From CAZUMW01 sp964621615 (GTDB lineage Bacteria > Desulfobacterota > WTBG01 > CAIYCZ01 > CAIRTM01): 64,000 nt of DNA. Positions 10,477-19,236 of the stretch are shown piece by piece. A model generated the notes under the pieces. The model did no database searches. It had not been told where the DNA came from and worked only from the letters and a program-made list of their open reading frames with translations. The position numbers and the translations under genes are program-made. The stretch is from the NCBI GenBank assembly GCA_964621615.1, contig CAZUMW010000002.1, positions 124,001 through 188,000 on the forward strand. The letters are read 5' to 3'. Position 1 is the stretch's first letter; the number at the start of each line of letters is the position of its first letter.

Positions 10477-11511
10477 TTACTGCGAAAAGATCCCCCGGTT
10501 TTCGCGTATCCAGTCAAGCAGCCGCTCAACGCCTTCGGGCGGTCTTATTTGCGGTGACCAGCCAAGATCTTTTTGTGCCTTTGAAATGTCGCACACAAAG
10601 TAAAAAAGGTCACCGTGACGCACGGGCTCGAACTCAACGGTCGGTTTTTTGCCGTTAATCCGCTCAAGAAGCTCTATGCACTCGAGCAGGGATATTTTGC
10701 TATCAGGACCGCCGCCGATATTGTAAATGCCGGGTTTGCGCGTGCGGTAGAACGCATCAAAGGCCTCGCAGACATCGGTTGCGTAAATGATGTCCCGGGC
10801 CTGCTTGCCGGTGCCGAACACCTTGAGCGGCCAGTCCATTATACTTCGGATGGCAAAATTGGCAACCCATCCGTGGTCTTCGCCCCCGAACTGACGCGTG
10901 CCGTAAATACCGGTCAGGCGGAAGCTGGCTGCATCAACCTGGAAGGTATCGCTGAACACCTTGCAGTATACATCGCCTGCGGCTTTTGACGCATGCAGAG
11001 GGGTCAGCGTGCCTTCGAGGGTCGGGTGCTGCTCATCGATGCCGGCTGGCTCTCTGACATAGCTTTTGCCGGTTTCGGACAGCGTCTCGTTTATTTTGTT
11101 TCCGTACACATGAATGGTTGCACAGCATGCAGCAGGGATGCCGTGCTTTCGTGCGGCATCAAGCACGTTGAATGTTCCCATCACGTTTGTCGTGATGTCC
11201 AGCCGGGGGTCCTCCCAGCTGATGGTCATTGCCGGCTGTGCGGCGGTATGTATAAGATAATCACAGCCGGAGGCGCTGTCGGCCAGCTGTTCAAAATCCC
11301 GGACATCGGCTTTCACTACGCTTACCCCTATGTTTTGAAGAAATTCTTTGTTGTGATCCCGTGCCGAATCGACGGCAAAACCGGTACGCTTAAGCTCTGC
11401 TTTGGTCATATTGTCATAGGCGATAACCTCGGCGCCTTTTTGCCGGTAAAACTCACAAACATGGGAGCCTAAAAACCCGCACCCTCCGGTAACCAGTACT
11501 TTTTTGACCAT
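10477..11511 (-). CDS. NAD-dependent sugar epimerase, CDP-paratose 2-epimerase-like SDR
   Basis: Extended short-chain dehydrogenase acting on a nucleotide sugar. The Rossmann motif TGGCGFLG is at residues 8-15 and the C-terminal DLGWSPQIRP segment is typical of the family. The usual YxxxK catalytic pair reads L172-H-A-S-K176: the lysine is kept but the tyrosine position is Leu, as in some CDP-paratose/tyvelose-epimerase-like SDRs that carry Phe there. A strong RBS AAGGAGGAAC precedes the ATG. It is convergent with recD and divergent from the glycosyltransferase operon, so it may feed the same pathway. Confidence 0.8.
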   Translation of the reverse strand: MVKKVLVTGGCGFLGSHVCEFYRQKGAEVIAYDNMTKAELKRTGFAVDSARDHNKEFLQNIGVSVVKADVRDFEQLADSASGCDYLIHTAAQPAMTISWEDPRLDITTNVMGTFNVLDAARKHGIPAACCATIHVYGNKINETLSETGKSYVREPAGIDEQHPTLEGTLTPLHASKAAGDVYCKVFSDTFQVDAASFRLTGIYGTRQFGGEDHGWVANFAIRSIMDWPLKVFGTGKQARDIIYATDVCEAFDAFYRTRKPGIYNIGGGPDSKISLLECIELLERINGKKPTVEFEPVRHGDLFYFVCDISKAQKDLGWSPQIRPPEGVERLLDWIRENRGIFSQ

Positions 11512-11584
11512 CGTGTTCCTCCTTCATTATTTTCGCAGTGTCGAGCGCTGTCACAGAATACAATTCATGTATTTAATCTTCACC

Positions 11585-11613
11585 AAATTAGTATCTCTGG
11601 TGCACGGTGTCAA
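11585..11613 (-). promoter_or_regulatory. Candidate sigma70 promoter for the SDR gene
   Basis: On the minus strand TTGACA-N17-TAATTT, about 75 bp upstream of the start. The -35 is perfect and the -10 is poor. Confidence 0.45.
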
Positions 11614-11681
11614 TGAAAATTATATCTACCTTTTTACCAGAGAATCACAGGCAAATTTGCTGTTGTAATAGACGGCTGTTC

Positions 11682-11687
11682 TATAAT
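11682..11687 (+). promoter_or_regulatory. Candidate -10 for the glycosyltransferase operon
   Basis: TATAAT, 30 bp before the glycosyltransferase start; the nearest -35-like hexamer is TTGCTG, 19 bp upstream. Confidence 0.4.
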
Positions 11688-11716
11688 AATATAAATGGCT
11701 AACTGCAATCCTGAGA

Positions 11717-13036
11717 ATGTGTATTGTTATGGCAACCGTTCTGTTTACCGTTCTGCCCGCAATGGGACATATCAACCCGACCCTGCCCGTGGCCGTCGAG
11801 CTGAAAAGCCGTGGACACCGGGTGGCGTATGCTACCGGTACCGACTTTCAGGACGCTATCAAAGCAGCCGGAGTCGAGTATTTTCCTGCCGGCCCCCCGG
11901 GGCTTTCAGGCAAAATGACACCGGCAGCAGAAAAAATGCTCAAGCACACCGGATTGCGGAGCCATTATTATTTTTTTCAGCTTCTTGCAGAAAACAACGA
12001 GGAGATGATCAGAGACGGCCGCGGCGTGATGGACCGGGTCAGGCCGGATGTAATCGTGACCGACTCCCTAACACATGCCGGGGCGCAGCTGGCAGATCTG
12101 GTGGACATTCCCTGGGCAACATTCTGCTCTGTTCCGGGCCTGATACCGAGCCGCGACGTCCCCCCCTTCACCACCTGGGGCCTCCCGCCCTCCCGGAATC
12201 CGGTTATCCGTGCCGGCTACAGTGCTGTCCGCACAGGTCAAAAAGTGTTTTTTTCCCTGTTTGACAGGCGTTTTAATACCATCCGCGCCTCTGTCGGGCT
12301 TCCGCCGGTCCGCCAGAGTGCGATTAACAGCGCGCTGTCACCATATCTGATTTTATGTCCAACCTGCGACGGATTTGAATATCCGCGCACCGACTGGCCG
12401 CCCCACACCCATCTGATTGGACCGGCGCCATGGGGGAAAGCCGATAACGCCGCCGATGCGTTCTCCTGGATCATGGAGCAGCCCCGCGACCGGCAGCTCA
12501 TTTACGTGACGCTGGGAACCGTTCAGGTCTTCCGGTCTCTTGAGTTTTTCTCGATCGTCATCGAGGCGCTGAAAGATGTGCGCTGCCGGGCCGTGCTCAG
12601 CGTAGGCCGATCGGTTGACCCGGGATCATTTAACGGTGCTCCTGCGCATTTCCGGTTTGAGCAGTTTGTTCCGCATGACCTGATTCTGCCGCGGGCCGAT
12701 GCCGTTATCCATCACGGAGGCCAGGGCATCGCGCAGGATTGTATTTATCACGGAATCCCCTCGGTGGTGGTGCCCATTTCGCAGGATTTGTTTGAGGTGG
12801 CCCGGCGCTGTGACGTTGCCGGCGTATCGGTGCGCATCCCCTATAAAAAGCTGACCGTCTCCGGGCTGAAGCAGGCTGTGGACAGGGCTCTTCGGGACAG
12901 CCGCCTTCGGGAGAATACCGGGCGGCTTCAGGAGGTGTTCCGCAGGACACATGCGGCACGCACCGGGGCCGAACTCATAGAGCGGCTTATAAACACCAGC
13001 AAGCCGGTTTACCGGCAGAGCCGTGCAGAAAACTGA
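11717..13036 (+). CDS. GT1 (MGT/UGT-type) glycosyltransferase
   Basis: GT-B-fold transferase that moves a sugar from a UDP/TDP donor to a small, usually hydrophobic acceptor. The N-terminal PAMGHINPTLPVA segment (about 12-24) is the acceptor-side signature. Near the C-terminus, HHGGQGI within AVIHHGGQGIAQD and the following HGIPSVVVPISQDLF match the donor-binding motif of macrolide/sterol/carotenoid glycosyltransferases. At 439 residues it has normal length with no membrane span. Translation may instead begin at the ATG at 11729. First gene of a five-gene operon with sugar-nucleotide enzymes, an acyltransferase and a sulfotransferase. Confidence 0.85.
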   Translation: MCIVMATVLFTVLPAMGHINPTLPVAVELKSRGHRVAYATGTDFQDAIKAAGVEYFPAGPPGLSGKMTPAAEKMLKHTGLRSHYYFFQLLAENNEEMIRDGRGVMDRVRPDVIVTDSLTHAGAQLADLVDIPWATFCSVPGLIPSRDVPPFTTWGLPPSRNPVIRAGYSAVRTGQKVFFSLFDRRFNTIRASVGLPPVRQSAINSALSPYLILCPTCDGFEYPRTDWPPHTHLIGPAPWGKADNAADAFSWIMEQPRDRQLIYVTLGTVQVFRSLEFFSIVIEALKDVRCRAVLSVGRSVDPGSFNGAPAHFRFEQFVPHDLILPRADAVIHHGGQGIAQDCIYHGIPSVVVPISQDLFEVARRCDVAGVSVRIPYKKLTVSGLKQAVDRALRDSRLRENTGRLQEVFRRTHAARTGAELIERLINTSKPVYRQSRAEN

Positions 13037-13064
13037 TAACGGAAACAGAAAGGACTACACCGCA

Positions 13065-14033
13065 ATGAAAAAAAACAGCATCATGGGAGTTATTCTTGCC
13101 GGGGGCAAAGGCAGCAGAATGTACCCTTTCAGCGTCCATTATCCGAAATGCACGCTTCCCATCTGCAATAAGCCCCTTATGGAATATCAGATTGAAATGA
13201 TGAAAGATGTCGGCATCAGGGACATTATTATCGTCATCGGCCATTACGGGTTTGATGTGGTGCGTGTTATGGGAACCGGCGAGCGCTTCGGGGTAAAGAT
13301 CGACTACGTCGATCAGGGGGAAACCCTGGGAATCGCCCATGCGCTGGGAAAGCTTGAATCTCTGATCGATCGCCCGTTTCTCCTTTTTCTGGGTGATATC
13401 TTCTTTATTACAGAAAGCCTTGAGCCGCTTATCAGGGAATTTCACAGCGAGGATACGAATGCGGTTCTTGCGACAAAAATTGAGCCGGACATCGATGCTA
13501 TCAAGCGAAATTTCTCGGTTTTGCTTGATGAGCGGGGAGCAGTGCGGCGGGTTATTGAAAAGCCCCGGCACCCGGTGAACAACCTGAAAGGATGCGGCCT
13601 GTATCTGTTTGATCTGCACATATTCGATGCGGTGCGGCGCACGCCGCGCACGGCATCCCGGGATGAATATGAAATAACCGACTCCATACAGATACTGATA
13701 GACGACGGGTTCACGGTCAAAAGCATGGATATAATTCAGGACGATCTCAATCTCACCTTCCCGGAGGATTTGCTGGCGATAAATCTGACTGAGCTTAAGC
13801 GGCGCGGACAGCATAAGCTTATCGGCTCCGATTCAAGCATCAGCGAGGATGGCGTGGAAAACGCGGTCATCGGCAACGGCGTCACCGCACTCAAGGATGT
13901 CCGGATAAAAAACTCCGTAGTTTTTTCAAAAAGCGTGATCAATTCCGCCGAGGACATCGAGAACACCATCATCACCCCGGATCAGCGCATTTACTGCTAC
14001 CAGACAGTCTCTGAAAAGGAACACCGGAAATGA
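13065..14033 (+). CDS. Sugar-phosphate nucleotidyltransferase
   Basis: Makes an activated NDP-sugar from NTP and a sugar 1-phosphate. The nucleotide-binding signature LAGGKGSRM is at residues 11-19 of 322, and the following YPKCTLPICNKPLMEY segment is the typical substrate-side motif of the RmlA/GalU superfamily. The C-terminal stretch has hexapeptide-like turns (ENAVIGNGV, VRIKNSVV) suggesting a short left-handed beta helix. The ATG at 13065 has the RBS GAAAGGAC; an in-frame GTG at 13023 is less likely. It starts 28 bp after the glycosyltransferase and overlaps the next gene by ATGA. The sugar is not predictable. Confidence 0.85.
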   Translation: MKKNSIMGVILAGGKGSRMYPFSVHYPKCTLPICNKPLMEYQIEMMKDVGIRDIIIVIGHYGFDVVRVMGTGERFGVKIDYVDQGETLGIAHALGKLESLIDRPFLLFLGDIFFITESLEPLIREFHSEDTNAVLATKIEPDIDAIKRNFSVLLDERGAVRRVIEKPRHPVNNLKGCGLYLFDLHIFDAVRRTPRTASRDEYEITDSIQILIDDGFTVKSMDIIQDDLNLTFPEDLLAINLTELKRRGQHKLIGSDSSISEDGVENAVIGNGVTALKDVRIKNSVVFSKSVINSAEDIENTIITPDQRIYCYQTVSEKEHRK

Positions 14034-14968
14034 AACCGGCTCGGGTTTTGGTTACCGGGGGTGCCGGCTTTATCGGCTCCCATATTGTCGAGCATCTGAC
14101 CGCAGGCGGTGCCGAGGTTACCGTGGTAGACAATCTGGCCACCGGAACCATTGACCACCTCCCTGGAGGCGTTCGCTTTGTAGAAGGCGATATCCGCGAC
14201 GAGCCGCTCATGACAGAGCTGGCGGCAGCTGCGCACGCGGTGTTTCATCTTGCCGCACAGGTGGGCGTGAGGGACTCATATGATCAAAGCCGGACCGATG
14301 CGGACACAAATATCATCGGCACACTGTCGGTACTTCGCGCCTGCAGAAACAGCCCGGTCAGGCGCTTTGTTTATGCATCGTCCATGGCGGTGTATGCAGA
14401 CAGCCCGGACGGATCCCCGCTTTCTGAAGATGGCCCGCTTGAGCCCGCATCCCCCTATGGCGTTTCAAAGCTTGCGGGTGAAAAATACACTGTTCTTTTG
14501 TGCGCTCGAATGGGCATATCCTGTTCGGTGCTGCGCTATTTTAACACATTCGGCCCTCGGCAGCGCTACACCCCCTACGTCGGGGTTATGACGATTTTTA
14601 TTAACCAGCTGCTGAGCGGCCAGCCCCTGACCGTCTTCGGCGACGGCAGGCAGGTACGTGATTTTGTGCATGTGGATGACGTCGCCCGGGCAAGCATCTT
14701 GGCGATGAGCGCACAGCAGTCACCGCTGATACTTAATATCGGAACCGGAACCGGCACTGCTGTTGAAGAGATCGCACGTATGCTGAAAGAGCGCATCAGC
14801 CCGAGAGCCGGGCTGAGCTATTGCGATCAGCCCCCGGGGGAGCCCCGCATTTCAATAGCGGATACGGCCAGGGCCGCCGAATTGATCGGATTCACCGCGC
14901 AGCGCTCGCTGCAGGATACGCTTGACGACATTATTTCCTTCAACAAAGCAGCACGGGAGCGTGCTTAA
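14030..14968 (+). CDS. NAD-dependent epimerase/dehydratase (GalE/WbpP-like SDR)
   Basis: Extended SDR with the Rossmann motif GGAGFIG at residues 10-16 and a canonical catalytic YGVSK (Tyr143, Lys147), unlike the SDR at 10477. The short form (312 residues) and the FNTFGPRQ segment resemble UDP-glucose/UDP-GlcNAc 4-epimerases. It overlaps the nucleotidyltransferase by 4 bp and abuts the next gene through TAATG, so translation is coupled. Probable role: last step in making the donor sugar used by the GT1 enzyme at the head of the operon. Confidence 0.85.
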   Translation: MKPARVLVTGGAGFIGSHIVEHLTAGGAEVTVVDNLATGTIDHLPGGVRFVEGDIRDEPLMTELAAAAHAVFHLAAQVGVRDSYDQSRTDADTNIIGTLSVLRACRNSPVRRFVYASSMAVYADSPDGSPLSEDGPLEPASPYGVSKLAGEKYTVLLCARMGISCSVLRYFNTFGPRQRYTPYVGVMTIFINQLLSGQPLTVFGDGRQVRDFVHVDDVARASILAMSAQQSPLILNIGTGTGTAVEEIARMLKERISPRAGLSYCDQPPGEPRISIADTARAAELIGFTAQRSLQDTLDDIISFNKAARERA

Positions 14969-15813
14969 TGAAAAAGCAGGCAGGTATAAAGCAGCTGCGC
15001 ATGCACAAAATCGGGCCGGCTCAGCTGGGGTTCAGGGCCGACCTTGTTGCCATGCTGTCCGGGTCGCCTGACCCGTTTGTTGCTTCGCTGTATCGCCTTG
15101 ATGTCGGCCCCTGCATGGAATACGCCAAGGACCGAAGCGATCAATCGGGGTCTCAAATTTCGCTGTCAGCCGTGATAAACAAGCTCATTGCCTCGGCGAT
15201 TTCCGAGAACCCTGAGTACAACCAGCTGGTGCTCGGAAACAGCGTGTATCAGATGCATGATATCAGTATTGCAAACGCCTTTCTGCTGCCGGGAAGAGAG
15301 CAGGCGCTCACCTACTGCGTGCTTGACAATGCACATGCCAAGCCTGTTGTGCAGGTGCAAAAAGAGCTTGCTGCGCTGATGGAGGAAAAAAAACAGCTGT
15401 TCGCAAAAAGCAAAAGCACAATCGGCGCGCTGCTGCTCAGGCTGTATTTCAAATTGCGCCTTTACCGGTGTGTCCCTGAAAAGCTGGCATTTTCGGCAGG
15501 GTACCGCAAAGGCCTGGTTTCCAATATCGTGCTGTCAAATCATGTTTATTCAGGCCCGGGAAACTATACGGTGCTTAAGCCCGCGGTCACCCCGATGAAC
15601 ATTTCGCTCAGGATTCACACGGCCGGCGCATCGCCGCAGCCTGCTGCTGAAGGCGGCAGGGTTGTTGTGAAAAACATGATGCCGGTGACCGTAATCACGG
15701 ACCACCGCATTGTGCACGGCGTGCACGCTCACATGTTCGGGGAAAGCCTGAAGCGCATAGCCGCCGATCCGTACCGGTTTTTTGCATCCGGGGAGGTGCG
15801 CCGTGGCGTCTGA
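14968..15813 (+). CDS. E2-type (2-oxoacid dehydrogenase) acyltransferase domain protein
   Basis: Stand-alone catalytic domain of the dihydrolipoamide acyltransferase / chloramphenicol acetyltransferase fold: 281 residues, with no lipoyl or subunit-binding domain. The C-terminal active-site motif, normally HxxxDG, reads DHRIVHG at 245-251: His246 and Gly251 are kept but the conserved Asp is His250. No E1 or E3 gene is nearby. Its place between a sugar epimerase and a sulfotransferase suggests it acylates the glycoconjugate built by this operon, or has lost classical E2 chemistry. Family call is good; reaction unknown. Confidence 0.7.
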   Translation: MKKQAGIKQLRMHKIGPAQLGFRADLVAMLSGSPDPFVASLYRLDVGPCMEYAKDRSDQSGSQISLSAVINKLIASAISENPEYNQLVLGNSVYQMHDISIANAFLLPGREQALTYCVLDNAHAKPVVQVQKELAALMEEKKQLFAKSKSTIGALLLRLYFKLRLYRCVPEKLAFSAGYRKGLVSNIVLSNHVYSGPGNYTVLKPAVTPMNISLRIHTAGASPQPAAEGGRVVVKNMMPVTVITDHRIVHGVHAHMFGESLKRIAADPYRFFASGEVRRGV

Positions 15814-16909
15814 CAGCACCCGTCAGCCGAGCGTGTGGCTGGGCCTGTCGCTGGGCACCTGGTGCAGGATTCTGAGCAGAAATTGTACCAGGCTCGAGCG
15901 AAGGCGCCTGCCGCTTGCAGCTGCAATAACCTGCGCAAGCATGCTGCAGTCGCTGGCCGGCGCAGCAGAGCGCATTCTGTACGGGCGCCGTATCAGCCGG
16001 GTCGAAGTAGCAAAGGCGCCGCTTTTTGTTATCGGGCACTGGCGCTCGGGAACCAGCCTTCTGCACGAGCTGCTGGGTCTTGATTCCCGACACACATATC
16101 CCACCAACTACCAGTGTTTTAATCCCGGTCACTTTCTGCTCACCGAGCGGTTTTTAAAGCCGCTGCTTTCCCGGGCAATGCCTGAAAGGCGCCCGCAGGA
16201 CAACATGACCATTACCCTTGACAGCCCTCAGGAGGATGAGTGCGCGCTGTCAGGGATTGGTGCTCCCTCGCCGTACGCGTTTCTCGCGTTTCCCAATGAC
16301 TGGCAGGTTCCCCTCAGCTATTATGCGGTGCAGGAGCTTTCAGACGCTGAGCGCAGGCGCTGGGAGAGGGCCTTTCTGTACTTTTTGAAAAAAATCACGC
16401 TTGCTGATCCGCGGCGCATCATTGTCAAATCGCCTACCCACACCTTTCGCGCCGGTGAGCTTCTTCAGCTGTTTCCCAGGGCGCGCTTTGTGCATATTGT
16501 GCGCGACCCCTATGCGGTGTATGCCTCAACCATGAATCTGTGGAGATCGGTCTGCACAAGCTACGCGCTTGAGAAGCCGGATTTCACCGGCCTTGAGGAG
16601 TTTGTGCTGAGGCTTTTTCTGTTTGCCCATGAAAAGTCTGCCGAAGCGCGGACGATCATACCCGCCGGTCAGTTTTATGAGCTTCGCTATGAGGATCTTG
16701 TCAGCGAGCCTGAAAAAAACATGCGGGCGCTGTATGACGGGCTGGGGATGACCGATTTTGGCAGCGCGCTGCTTCCGGGGCTCCGGCAGTACCTTGCAGA
16801 GCGTGCATTTTACAAAACGAACACCTACCGCCTGCCGCCCGCGACAACAGAGAAAATTTCAACGCGGTGGGGGGATATTATCAAGCGATACGGGTATGAT
16901 TTCAGGTGA
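15803..16909 (+). CDS. Sulfotransferase family protein
   Basis: Predicted to transfer sulfate from PAPS to an acceptor hydroxyl. The 5'-phosphosulfate loop is GHWRSGTS at about residues 78-85, and the 3'-phosphate segment is VKSPTHTFRAGELL followed by VHIVRDPYAVYAS. At 368 residues it fits the bacterial Sulfotransfer_3 group. The GTG start at 15803 is chosen because GGGGAGG sits 6 bp upstream; a TTG at 15782 would lack an RBS. It overlaps the acyltransferase by 11 bp, which indicates coupling. With the GT1 transferase it points to a sulfated glycoside or glycolipid. Confidence 0.82.
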   Translation: MASDSTRQPSVWLGLSLGTWCRILSRNCTRLERRRLPLAAAITCASMLQSLAGAAERILYGRRISRVEVAKAPLFVIGHWRSGTSLLHELLGLDSRHTYPTNYQCFNPGHFLLTERFLKPLLSRAMPERRPQDNMTITLDSPQEDECALSGIGAPSPYAFLAFPNDWQVPLSYYAVQELSDAERRRWERAFLYFLKKITLADPRRIIVKSPTHTFRAGELLQLFPRARFVHIVRDPYAVYASTMNLWRSVCTSYALEKPDFTGLEEFVLRLFLFAHEKSAEARTIIPAGQFYELRYEDLVSEPEKNMRALYDGLGMTDFGSALLPGLRQYLAERAFYKTNTYRLPPATTEKISTRWGDIIKRYGYDFR

Positions 16910-16925
16910 CGGTTTTTATATACGG

Positions 16926-18035
16926 TTACTCCTGCGGGCTGTCTTTCATCATGCGTATGCTCTCAGGAACATGCACCGTTGAGGTGGGGAAGGCGACTTC
17001 GGCGCCATGCTTTTCGATGATCTGCAGCGTTTTCAGCAGCACGTCCTGCTTGACCCGGTGATACTCGGCCCAGACAATGGTTTTGGTGAAGGTGTAGATA
17101 AAGAAATCAAGGGATGAGGGGCCAAAAGACGTAAAGTTTACCATCAAAAGCCTGCCGGTATCGATCTCAGGATGCTCAAGAAGCATACTGCGAACCTCGG
17201 AAACAATTGTATCCATCACAGTGGCATCCTGATACCGGATCCCTACCGTTTCATAAATGCGCCGGTTATACATGCGCGACGGGTTTTCCACTGAAATATT
17301 ATTGAAAACTGCATTGGGCACATACAGCGGGCGCTGATCAAACGTGCGAATAAGCGTTCTCCGCCAGCCGATTTTCTCTACCGTACCCTCGATATCCCTG
17401 TCTGGCGAGCGCACCCAGTCGCCGATGGTAAAGGGGCGGTCCATGTAGATAGTGAGCCCGCCGAAAAAATTTGCAAGCAGATCGCGCGCGGCAAGGCCGA
17501 CCGTGACACCGCCGATGCCTCCGAAGGCAAGGATTCCTGACAGGTTAAATCCCAGGGACTGCATACCGGCAAGAATGGCGGTTATCACCACGGTGAGCTT
17601 AAGCAGCTTGGCGACGGCATCGGCGGTTGCAACATCTATGGGCTGCTCGGCGGCCTCCCGCTGATTGATGATATTTTGTTCGACCCGGGTGATCAGGCGC
17701 AGCAGAAACCAGGAAACAATGACAATAATCCCTACAATTCTGACAGGGTCGATCAGCGAAAAAAAGGGAGCCGGCTCTTCGAGCCGCTGCTCAAAAAGCC
17801 GGGCCGCAAATGAAATGCCCAGCAGCCACAACAGCACGTGCAGGGGTGCCCGGATCGCGTCGATAAGGGCGTCATCCCATGGGTTTCTCGTTGCCTCAAG
17901 GGTCCGTGCGAGACGCCGCAGCACGACGGTTACCACAAGGTTTAACAATCCGACGGTGAACACAACACCAAAGAGCTCGGCAATGATGCCCATGCTGCCG
18001 TCTGTGTGTATTAAACCGTTCAGAAAAGTGTCCAT
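16926..18035 (-). CDS. Small-conductance mechanosensitive channel (MscS family)
   Basis: Inner-membrane tension-gated channel. Several hydrophobic helices fill the N-terminal half. The pore-lining helix and its exit are visible as GGIGGVTVGLAARDLLANFF, followed by GLTIYMDRPFTIGDWV, the conserved start of the cytoplasmic beta domain. Length is 369 residues. It lies 100 bp downstream of mqnC on the same strand and ends convergent with the sulfotransferase gene. Role in osmotic protection is inferred from the family. Confidence 0.88.
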   Translation of the reverse strand: MDTFLNGLIHTDGSMGIIAELFGVVFTVGLLNLVVTVVLRRLARTLEATRNPWDDALIDAIRAPLHVLLWLLGISFAARLFEQRLEEPAPFFSLIDPVRIVGIIVIVSWFLLRLITRVEQNIINQREAAEQPIDVATADAVAKLLKLTVVITAILAGMQSLGFNLSGILAFGGIGGVTVGLAARDLLANFFGGLTIYMDRPFTIGDWVRSPDRDIEGTVEKIGWRRTLIRTFDQRPLYVPNAVFNNISVENPSRMYNRRIYETVGIRYQDATVMDTIVSEVRSMLLEHPEIDTGRLLMVNFTSFGPSSLDFFIYTFTKTIVWAEYHRVKQDVLLKTLQIIEKHGAEVAFPTSTVHVPESIRMMKDSPQE

Positions 18036-18136
18036 TGCCTGGCCGCTTTCAATGGTGTTTAACGCATTTCAAATTAATGCTGTTGCCACATATTGCCCGG
18101 GATGGAAATCGCTATCGGTAGTGGAGCCTGCAGATG

Positions 18137-19231
18137 TCACCCATAGTTTGTATCATATGTTTTTATGATTGTATACTGCGTTGATCGCTGGGCGGGAATC
18201 TTTCCCGCCCGCGATATAAGCGAAACCATTTCCTGCTCGGTTATGCGGTTATGTGCCCCGGCCGCTCTCACCACATTTTCCTCGAGCATGATGCTGCCCA
18301 GATCGTTTGCCCCGAAGTGCAGGCTCATTTGTCCGATTTCCTTTCCCTGTGTGACCCAGGAGCCCTGTATGTTGGGTATGTTGTCAAGAAACAGCCGCGA
18401 CATCGCCAGGGTGCGCAGATAGTCGAAGGAGGAAATCTCGCGGACATTAATGCCGGTGTTGCCCGGCTTGAATGTCCAGGGGATAAAGGCGGTAAAGCCG
18501 CCGGTGCGGTCCTGCAGATCCCGAATGCGGCATAGATGCTCGATTCGCTCCCGCGGCGTTTCAATGGAGCCGATCATCATGGTTGCCGTTGTTTTCATTC
18601 CCAGCTGATGTGCGGTCTCCATAACCTCGAGCCACTGGTCGGCAGATACCTTTCCCGGGCTCAGGCGCTGCCGGACCCGGTCGACCAGTATTTCGGCGCC
18701 GCCGCCGGGAAGGCTGTCAAGCCCTGCCGCGCGCAGCCGCTTCAGCACCGCCCTGATCGAAAGCCCGGATCGCTGGGCAATAAAAAAAATTTCCGGCGGG
18801 GAAAGCGAGTGCACGGTGACGCTGTCGGCTCCCCTGGCTGCCCGCAGGATGTTTTCATAGTAGACAAGATCAAGATCGGGATTCAGCCCGCCCTGCATCA
18901 TGACTTGGGTGGCCCCCCGCCTGACGGCATCAGCCACTTTGCCGGCGACCTGCTCCGGGGAAAGCACATACCCGTCTTTGGCGCCGGGGGTGCGGTAAAA
19001 TGCGCAAAACCGGCACTTGCTGACGCAGATGTTGGTATAGTTTATATTGCGGTCGATCTGAAACGTGGCGCGCCCCGAGGGATGCAGGCTCAGGGCCTTT
19101 TTACCCGCCGCCTCGCCCAGAGCGAGAAAATCGGCACGGCACAACAGTGCTGCCGCCTCTTCAGGGGTGAGGCGCACGCCGTCGCAGGCTGCGTTGTCAA
19201 GGATAGCGGAGGTGCAGCTGTCAGCGGACAT
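18137..19231 (-). CDS. mqnC: Dehypoxanthine futalosine cyclase MqnC (radical SAM)
   Basis: Radical SAM enzyme that cyclises dehypoxanthine futalosine in the futalosine route to menaquinone. The CxxxCxxC cluster motif is C69-C73-C76 in NICVSKCRFCAF, preceded by IDRNINYTN, a wording typical of MqnC. The ATG at 19231 has AGGAG upstream; a GTG at 19258 would overlap mqnA by 22 bp and lacks a good RBS. Last of the mqnE-mqnA-mqnC run, it follows mqnA after 5 bp. mqnB/mqnD are not in the window. Confidence 0.92.
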   Translation of the reverse strand: MSADSCTSAILDNAACDGVRLTPEEAAALLCRADFLALGEAAGKKALSLHPSGRATFQIDRNINYTNICVSKCRFCAFYRTPGAKDGYVLSPEQVAGKVADAVRRGATQVMMQGGLNPDLDLVYYENILRAARGADSVTVHSLSPPEIFFIAQRSGLSIRAVLKRLRAAGLDSLPGGGAEILVDRVRQRLSPGKVSADQWLEVMETAHQLGMKTTATMMIGSIETPRERIEHLCRIRDLQDRTGGFTAFIPWTFKPGNTGINVREISSFDYLRTLAMSRLFLDNIPNIQGSWVTQGKEIGQMSLHFGANDLGSIMLEENVVRAAGAHNRITEQEMVSLISRAGKIPAQRSTQYTIIKTYDTNYG

Positions 19232-19236
19232 GTGTC

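Noticed and set aside
10615..11472. Two long plus-strand frames opposite the SDR gene
   Set aside because: Antisense shadows of the SDR at 10477-11511, which has a Rossmann motif and a strong RBS.
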